Positions 58,766 through 64,000 of a DNA stretch of 64,000 bases are shown piece by piece. The stretch covers positions 22,760-86,759 of the forward strand of contig JAFRQT010000001.1 in the NCBI GenBank assembly GCA_017428485.1, in the 5' to 3' direction. A model generated the notes under the pieces. That model was given only the letters and a program-made list of their open reading frames with translations. It was not told the origin of the DNA and searched no databases. Both the position numbers and the translations under genes were made by a program. The DNA comes from Bacilli bacterium. GTDB lineage: Bacteria; Bacillota_I; Bacilli_A; RF39; UBA660. Position 1 is the first letter of the stretch. Each line of letters begins with the position of its first letter.

Positions 58766-59911
58766 TTATTCCTCTTCTATTATTTTAGAAGCAATACCAA
58801 TATTCTCATATACTTTATAAAATACTTCTATCTTTATTTTACTACTAAAAGTCTCTTTTTTCAAAACTTTTTTAGATATAATATATTCATCATCATTAAG
58901 CATTTTTTGGATATTATTATCACTTCTTTTTAAGGCCTCATTATATGCTTCTTGCTCTGTTAAATAATATTTATTATATTTATATTTTTTAATTGTTTCT
59001 TTATATAATTTAAATGGTAAATATGGCTTATCTATAATTAATTGTTTCTCTTTCATAACATTAGTTCCATTATATTTGCCTAATATTGTAAATTCATTAC
59101 CAAATATATCTAAATAGTATCTATTAATTGTTTTATCATATTCAGTATATTCAACGTAGTCATATGGAATGGTTACTTTTACTGTATACCAAACCTCAGC
59201 ATATACTTTGCCCTCACTTTTCACCTTATATATTACTTTATCATCTTTATATATTTTACCACTTATTAATACCTCGCCTTTTTTTACATAATCATTTCTA
59301 TCTTTTAATATAGTACCACTATTAGATGTAATAAATAGTATTTTTCCATCTTTTGAAGCAATTATATTTGTAAAATCTTCACTAGATAATTCTATTTCTT
59401 TTTTAATTCTAGGGGTCACGTCAACTACGTAATTGCATCCTTTACTTTTTATTTCTAGCCACTCTAATTTATCTCTATTATCATCTAATATTTTGCCTTT
59501 AATTTTTTCAAGTTCGTTATAATTCTTTTTTCTTTTATAAATTGAAATATCATTATCTTCTAAAGATTTATTTAATATTTTAATAATATTATTATCACTA
59601 GAATTAATACTAATATTAAATATTGTGTTTGAAAGTAAATACAGCAATAATAAACTAATCATTAAAGATATAAACATATATCTATGTTTATTTAAAATAT
59701 CAATTATAAAATTTATACCATAATATCTTATTATCTTACATTTATATCTTTTATTTAGTCCGTTAAACTCATCAATACTTATAGTTAAAATATAATAATC
59801 TTTTGTCTTAATTAAATCTTTAAAATAAATATTATTATTTATTAATCTATAATAAAAAGAATTACTTTGTTCATAAGCAATTATTCTAACTAGATTATTA
59901 TTCATTTTCAA
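58766..59911 (-). CDS. yqfD: Sporulation protein YqfD
   Basis: YqfD is a membrane protein made under early mother-cell control in spore formers. The product has a soluble N-terminal domain, one membrane helix (about residues 85-108) and a long extracytoplasmic part with SGTILKDRNDYVKKGEVLISG, which resembles the conserved LV-x-x-GD-x-V-x-x-G-x-x-L-x-x-G pattern of YqfD. The start is uncertain: TTG 59911 has AAAGGA at ideal distance, while ATG 59905 is six bases downstream and ATG 59935 upstream. yqfC is directly upstream and overlaps. Confidence 0.85.
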   Translation of the reverse strand: MKMNNNLVRIIAYEQSNSFYYRLINNNIYFKDLIKTKDYYILTISIDEFNGLNKRYKCKIIRYYGINFIIDILNKHRYMFISLMISLLLLYLLSNTIFNISINSSDNNIIKILNKSLEDNDISIYKRKKNYNELEKIKGKILDDNRDKLEWLEIKSKGCNYVVDVTPRIKKEIELSSEDFTNIIASKDGKILFITSNSGTILKDRNDYVKKGEVLISGKIYKDDKVIYKVKSEGKVYAEVWYTVKVTIPYDYVEYTEYDKTINRYYLDIFGNEFTILGKYNGTNVMKEKQLIIDKPYLPFKLYKETIKKYKYNKYYLTEQEAYNEALKRSDNNIQKMLNDDEYIISKKVLKKETFSSKIKIEVFYKVYENIGIASKIIEEE

Positions 59912-60113
59912 AACTGATTCCTTTAATTTTTCCATTTATTTCAATATCATATTTATCCATTTTAACTATTAATAAATTGTTACCATTAATAAATATTTTA
60001 TTATTTTCTACTTCTATTACAATTTTTAAATAATTTATATCAAATATTCTTTTATAATTTCTAATGTATATTTTTTCATTACTGATTATTATTTCATATT
60101 TATTATCCATCAT
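59898..60113 (-). CDS. yqfC: Sporulation protein YqfC
   Basis: These 71 residues form an all-beta pattern with IYIRNYKRIFDINYLKIVIEV and ending KGISFENE, matching YqfC in size, strand pattern and position in front of yqfD. Function in the forespore-mother cell programme is not fully known. No strong ribosome site is seen. Confidence 0.78.
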   Translation of the reverse strand: MMDNKYEIIISNEKIYIRNYKRIFDINYLKIVIEVENNKIFINGNNLLIVKMDKYDIEINGKIKGISFENE

Positions 60114-60150
60114 ACTAAATTTTATTAACTATTGTTAATAAAAATGCAAA

Positions 60151-60178
60151 CAAAAAATAGTTAGCATACGCTAACTAT
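60151..60178 (-). terminator. Terminator of the peptide/exporter operon
   Basis: ATAGTTAGC pairs with GCTAACTAT (9 bp, perfect) around a 4-base loop, followed by six T's on the minus strand. It contains the stop codon of the second peptide. Confidence 0.92.
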
Positions 60179-60327
60179 TGGCAAACTGTTTTGGTTTTAA
60201 TCCTTCTTAAAGCAGTGCCCAAACTTCTACCAAGTTCTAATGCTATAGTAAAAGCTTTAATTACACCACTAAGAATAGTACCAGATATGGCACCTCCATA
60301 AACTTTTGAAAGTTCTTCTTTTGTCAT
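60175..60327 (-). CDS. Double-glycine-leader peptide 2 (bacteriocin-like)
   Basis: A 50-residue precursor. The leader MTKEELSKVYGG has the Leu/Val spacing and Gly-Gly end expected for C39 processing. The mature part would be 38 residues, with a Gly/Ala/Ile-rich amphipathic helix (AISGTILSGVIKAFTIALELG) and a basic C-terminus, RRIKTKTVCQ, with one Cys. It starts on the last base of peptide 1's stop (TAATG), so the two are translated in a coupled way. It is probably one half of a two-peptide class II bacteriocin, or a peptide signal. Confidence 0.82.
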   Translation of the reverse strand: MTKEELSKVYGGAISGTILSGVIKAFTIALELGRSLGTALRRIKTKTVCQ

Positions 60328-60461
60328 TAGTTTCTGCATCTAAGAGGTCTTACATAACCATCAAAAAGCCCTATTAAGAATGAAACTATTGCGCCTCCTA
60401 TACCAACAGCAGTCCAACTTATTCCCCCTTGAACTTCTAATAATTCTTTTTTATTTAACAT
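60327..60461 (-). CDS. Double-glycine-leader peptide 1 (bacteriocin-like)
   Basis: A 44-residue precursor starting at ATG 60461 with AAAGGAGG upstream, overlapping the end of the exporter gene by 11 bases. The leader MLNKKELLEVQGG fits C39 peptidase recognition. The mature 31 residues start ISWTAVGIGGAIVSFLIGLFDG, a hydrophobic Gly-rich helix with GxxxG spacing typical of paired bacteriocins, and end in a basic RPLRCRN with one Cys. Confidence 0.84.
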   Translation of the reverse strand: MLNKKELLEVQGGISWTAVGIGGAIVSFLIGLFDGYVRPLRCRN

Positions 60462-62520
60462 TAGATTCCTCCTTTCTTATTTCATATTTCTTTTCAAACA
60501 TATTAATTATTTCTTTTTTATGAGAAATATAAATAATAGTTTTATCTTTGCAAAGATTTAAAATACGATTTAATATTTGCTTTTCTTCTACAATACCAAC
60601 TTCAGATAATGCTTCATCTAATATAAAATAATTACTCTTTTTTAATAAACTTCTAGCTAAAACTATCTTTTGCCTTTCTCCCCCGGATATATTGTAGCCA
60701 TCATCTTCAATTATGAAATCATCCCTTAATTTAGATCTATCTCTTAACTTATCTAAATTACAAATATGAATCATATCATCATATTCCTTGTAATTAATAT
60801 TTCTACCATAAATAATGTTATTTTTTAATGTATCATTTTTTACATAACTATTTTGTGAAACATAAGTAAAACTATTGGATATTATATTTTTGTTAATATC
60901 TTTTAAATTGATATTATTCATATAAATGCTTCCACTATATTCATTCAAATATTTTAATATTATTTTCATTAAAGTGCTTTTGCCTATTCCACTTTCACCA
61001 TATATAAGAACTTTATCCTTAATATTGATTTTTATATTTATATTATCAAATAAATTATCTATACCGTTATGACTATATGACAAATTATTAATGACTATAT
61101 TACCATTTATCATTTCATCTGTCACATCATCTTTACTGCTTTTATATATTAATAAATCATTTATTCTATTATAGATATTTTTAATATGATTAATTTTAGG
61201 TTCTAAATCTAAAATTTCTTTTAAGGGTTCAGTAAAATAATATATTATTGAATTAAATAGGAAGAACTCTCCTATAGTAATAATCTTTTTATTTATCAAA
61301 ATTGTACTTATTAACACCGAAACAATATACATAATATCAACTATTATTTCTTTTAAAAATATTTGATTATTTAATGATTTTAGGTAATTACTATTTGATT
61401 TAATATTATTAACATTATAAAATTCTATTTCTTTTAACATCTCATTTTTGCAATTAATATTAATATTGCTTTCATATCCTGATATACTTTCTATTAATGT
61501 TTTATTATATTTTTCGTCACTAATTAATAATTTTTCACTTTTATTAATAAATATTTTTTTATATATTAAAACTATTACTAAATATAAAAGCATACCAATC
61601 AAATATATGAAAAACACTTTATAATTAATAGTTAATAATAAAACTATACTTACAAATATCAATATCAAATTTACAATAGTATTTAAAACTATTTCAGATA
61701 TTATCTCTCTAAATGTTTTTAGATCATTTATTCTACTAAGCACTTCTCCGGTTGATTTGTTTTTGAAAAATTGATATGGAAGATTAAATATTTTAAAAAT
61801 AATAATATTATTAAATTTAATGGTAATGTTTTCTATTATTTGAATTAAATATTTTCCTTTTAAATAATTTAATATATTCTTAAATTCTATCAAAATTAAA
61901 AATACAATTGTTAATTTAATAAGAATATTTACATCATAATTAGGAAGAATATAATCAATAATAATCATTGCGTAGTAATTTGAAAAAATTCCCAACAAGA
62001 TAGACACAATAGAAAATACTATTAATTTAATAACCTGTTTATTATTATGCTTTATTAAAGAAATCAAATGAGTTGATAATCTATCTTTAGAAACTTCGCA
62101 AGTAACATCTTTAATAGGATAAATAAATAATGATGTATTTAAATATATTTCCCTAAACTCATCAAAACTTAATACGCTCATATCTGATGCAGGATCCATT
62201 ATAATTAATTTATTTTTTTTAATATCATAAACAACTATAAAGTGTAACATATTATCTTTTTTTACATGACATATTATCGGGAAAGAAACTTTTTTATTAA
62301 ATATATCATCACAAGACAAATGTAATCCATAACCATCGAATCCGAATGATTTGCTTCCATTAATAATGTTATATGCATTAGTACCTTTAGAATCTGTTTT
62401 AAGAACATATGTGACTTCCTCATGTGAGGCCTCACATCCATAATATTTCATTATAGATAATAAACACGAAGCGCCACAGTCTCTATAACCATTTTGTCTT
62501 ACCAAATATTTGTTTCTCAT
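60451..62520 (-). CDS. Peptidase-containing ABC transporter (C39 bacteriocin exporter)
   Basis: A 689-residue PCAT that cuts off double-glycine leaders and exports the peptide. The N-terminal C39 protease (about 1-135) has catalytic Cys15 in GYRDCGASCL, His in MLHFIVVYD and Asp in IIMDPASD. Six membrane helices follow (about 155-430). The ATPase has GESGIGKST, the signature NISGGERQKIVLARSL and Walker B YFILDEALSE. AGGAGGG precedes ATG 62520. The two peptide genes follow in the same operon. No accessory HlyD-like protein and no immunity gene are seen. Confidence 0.95.
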   Translation of the reverse strand: MRNKYLVRQNGYRDCGASCLLSIMKYYGCEASHEEVTYVLKTDSKGTNAYNIINGSKSFGFDGYGLHLSCDDIFNKKVSFPIICHVKKDNMLHFIVVYDIKKNKLIIMDPASDMSVLSFDEFREIYLNTSLFIYPIKDVTCEVSKDRLSTHLISLIKHNNKQVIKLIVFSIVSILLGIFSNYYAMIIIDYILPNYDVNILIKLTIVFLILIEFKNILNYLKGKYLIQIIENITIKFNNIIIFKIFNLPYQFFKNKSTGEVLSRINDLKTFREIISEIVLNTIVNLILIFVSIVLLLTINYKVFFIYLIGMLLYLVIVLIYKKIFINKSEKLLISDEKYNKTLIESISGYESNININCKNEMLKEIEFYNVNNIKSNSNYLKSLNNQIFLKEIIVDIMYIVSVLISTILINKKIITIGEFFLFNSIIYYFTEPLKEILDLEPKINHIKNIYNRINDLLIYKSSKDDVTDEMINGNIVINNLSYSHNGIDNLFDNINIKINIKDKVLIYGESGIGKSTLMKIILKYLNEYSGSIYMNNINLKDINKNIISNSFTYVSQNSYVKNDTLKNNIIYGRNINYKEYDDMIHICNLDKLRDRSKLRDDFIIEDDGYNISGGERQKIVLARSLLKKSNYFILDEALSEVGIVEEKQILNRILNLCKDKTIIYISHKKEIINMFEKKYEIRKEESNVK

Positions 62521-62569
62521 TTAACCCTCCTAATAATATAATTAGAAGTTTAAACATAAAAACACTACA

Positions 62570-62595
62570 AAAAAAGAAAACTTTTTGAGTTTTCT
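62570..62595 (-). terminator. Terminator after rpe
   Basis: AGAAAACT pairs with AGTTTTCT around a 5-base loop, followed by seven T's on the minus strand. The 5' arm overlaps the rpe stop codon. Confidence 0.88.
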
Positions 62596-63229
62596 ATAAT
62601 TCTTTTAAAATATTTATATTATTTTGAATATCCCTATGTATGTATGATGCTGATACCAGCATATCTACTCCAGCATCTTTACATAAAAGACCAGTTTCAT
62701 TATTAATGCCGCCATCTACAGATATAATTGTTTTAACATTTTGCTTAAATATTTCTTCTTTTAGCATATTTATTCTTTCTGGTGTGGTTTCAATAAATGG
62801 CTGACCACTTGCTCCCGGAAAAACGCTCATAACAATTATAAGATCAATATATTTTAAATATGGAAATAACACACTCACATCAGTATTAGGATTTATTGCA
62901 ATTCCAACTTTTAATCCATAATTTTTGATATATTCTATCATATCATTAATATCTTCAACAGCCTCATAATGAAATGTTAAATAAACTGTATTTAATAAAG
63001 CATAATCTTCTACGTATTTTTTAGGATCTTTAACCATTAAATGTACATCAAGTGGTAAATTAGAATAATCAGTTATTTTTTTTATTTCTGAAAATGTCCA
63101 TGTCTTATTTTCAACAAATTTTCCGTCCATAATATCTACGTGAATAAAATCTGCTTTAGTATTATCTAATTTTTTTACTATTTCTTGTGGTTTAATACTA
63201 CTAGATAAAATAGAAACGCTTACTTTCAT
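62594..63229 (-). CDS. rpe: Ribulose-phosphate 3-epimerase
   Basis: A TIM-barrel enzyme of the pentose phosphate pathway, 211 residues. SVSILSS, HVDIMDGKFV, DVHLMVKDP, HYEA, MSVFPGASGQPF and SVDGGI carry the metal-binding His/Asp residues and the phosphate-binding loops. The first block has SVSILSS where SPSILSAD is common. The start shares one base with the rsgA stop, the typical rsgA-rpe arrangement of Bacilli. Confidence 0.95.
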   Translation of the reverse strand: MKVSVSILSSSIKPQEIVKKLDNTKADFIHVDIMDGKFVENKTWTFSEIKKITDYSNLPLDVHLMVKDPKKYVEDYALLNTVYLTFHYEAVEDINDMIEYIKNYGLKVGIAINPNTDVSVLFPYLKYIDLIIVMSVFPGASGQPFIETTPERINMLKEEIFKQNVKTIISVDGGINNETGLLCKDAGVDMLVSASYIHRDIQNNINILKEL

Positions 63230-64000
63230 TATTTACATTCCTCCATAAATTTTAAATAGTTTTCATATCTCCAAGAAGGTATTTTACCTTTTTCTACTAA
63301 TTTTATTATTTTACAACCTTCTTCTTTAACATGTGAACAACTTCTATATTTACAAGGTTTATTAAAATCAGGATAATAATTCTTTAAATCTTTCTTATTT
63401 ATATTTATTTCTAATGAACTAAATCCAGGAGTATCAGCGATTAATCCATCATTCACTTCTAAGAGTTCAACAAGCCTTGTAGTATGTTTACCTCTTCCTA
63501 AAGATAATGAAACTTCACCAGTTTTTAGTTTCAGTGATGCATCTATTTTATTTAATAAACTTGATTTACCACTACCCGTTTGACCACACAACGCTACTAC
63601 AGAATCTTTAAATTCTTGTTTAATTTTTTTAACACTCGTATTAATGTATACTTTAACACCTAATTTTCTATAATAATTGACATGTTTTTTTACTTCTAAC
63701 TTTTCTTTAATACTAATCATATCAGTTTTAGTAATTATAATAATAGGTTCTATATTATTAGAAAAAGCTATTACTAAAAATTTATCAATTAAATATGGAG
63801 AAAAAACTGGAATGGAAGTGCTCATAACTATTAACAGTTTGTCTATATTAGCTATGAGTGGTCTTTCCAGATAGTTTTTTCTTTCATATACTTTTTCAAT
63901 TGTTTTAGTTTCAATATTTACAAATACATTATCGCCAACTAAAGGGTTAATATTATTATATCTAATTTTCACCCTAGATCTAGTATCGATGATAGTATTA
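63229..64000 (-). CDS. rsgA: Ribosome small-subunit GTPase RsgA (5' end beyond window)
   Basis: RsgA checks late 30S maturation. The frame is open to the right edge, and codons upstream of GTG 63972 read ...IIDTRSRVKIRYNNINPLVGDNV, which continues the N-terminal OB fold, so the true start lies outside. Visible are the circularly permuted GTPase motifs: TKTD, GQTGSGKSSLLN, and DTPGFSS. The zinc site CKYRSCSHVKEEGC is near the C-terminus. About 40-50 N-terminal residues are missing. Confidence 0.95.
   Translation of the reverse strand, partial: NTIIDTRSRVKIRYNNINPLVGDNVFVNIETKTIEKVYERKNYLERPLIANIDKLLIVMSTSIPVFSPYLIDKFLVIAFSNNIEPIIIITKTDMISIKEKLEVKKHVNYYRKLGVKVYINTSVKKIKQEFKDSVVALCGQTGSGKSSLLNKIDASLKLKTGEVSLSLGRGKHTTRLVELLEVNDGLIADTPGFSSLEININKKDLKNYYPDFNKPCKYRSCSHVKEEGCKIIKLVEKGKIPSWRYENYLKFMEECK

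Overview
The window is very AT-rich, uses the standard genetic code (TGA is a stop, for example at truA), and every convincing gene is on the minus strand. Gene content and order (hrcA-grpE-dnaK-dnaJ with CIRCE sites, rplJ-rplL with an L10 leader, rpoB-rpoC, yqfC-yqfD-ybeY-dgkA-cdd-era-recO, an RNase J2-type protein, rpoZ, ffh) point to a low-GC Bacillota, probably an uncultured host-associated Bacilli lineage near Erysipelotrichales/RF39-type bacteria. YqfC, YqfD and a CotD-like protein are traces of a sporulating ancestry. The taxonomic placement is inference.

Layout from the left edge: a partial cysteine-rich surface protein with InlB-type repeats; truA next to two badly degenerate EcfA-type ATPases, one with an in-frame stop; a pseudopilin; engB-nrnA-ackA; a thiI / cysteine desulfurase / DUF4186 / RNase J2 cluster. 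From about 13.4 to 31.4 kb lies a type VII secretion island. Then come rpoZ, a DUF2779 nuclease, trmL, a CotD-like protein, ffh, a polysaccharide deacetylase, rpoC-rpoB, rplL-rplJ, the heat-shock operon, recO-yqzL-era-cdd-dgkA-ybeY-vanZ-yqfD-yqfC, a small peptide/PCAT locus (60.2-62.5 kb), and rpe-rsgA running off the right edge.

The main discovery is in the type VII island. EsaB, EssC and a tandem WXG100-like protein stand beside a coiled-coil protein and a 3053-residue protein. That giant carries, from about residue 2150 to its C-terminus, a kinase-like domain, a RelA/SpoT-like nucleotidyltransferase domain and an ADP-ribosyltransferase with an intact R / STS / ExE signature. The next genes in the same operon are an unknown 152-residue protein, a stand-alone RelA/SpoT-type HD hydrolase and an ADP-ribosylglycohydrolase. 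Two of these match the chemistry of two toxin domains, so I propose a multi-warhead effector guarded by a set of antidotes that reverse each product.

The second discovery is two adjacent short genes (44 and 50 residues) encoding double-glycine-leader peptides directly downstream of a C39-peptidase ABC exporter. They look like a two-peptide bacteriocin or peptide signal with no evident immunity gene. Other points of interest are a 26-residue YqzL gene, two CIRCE copies before hrcA, an attenuator-type L10 leader, and a repeated habit of placing the stop codon inside the intrinsic terminator hairpin.
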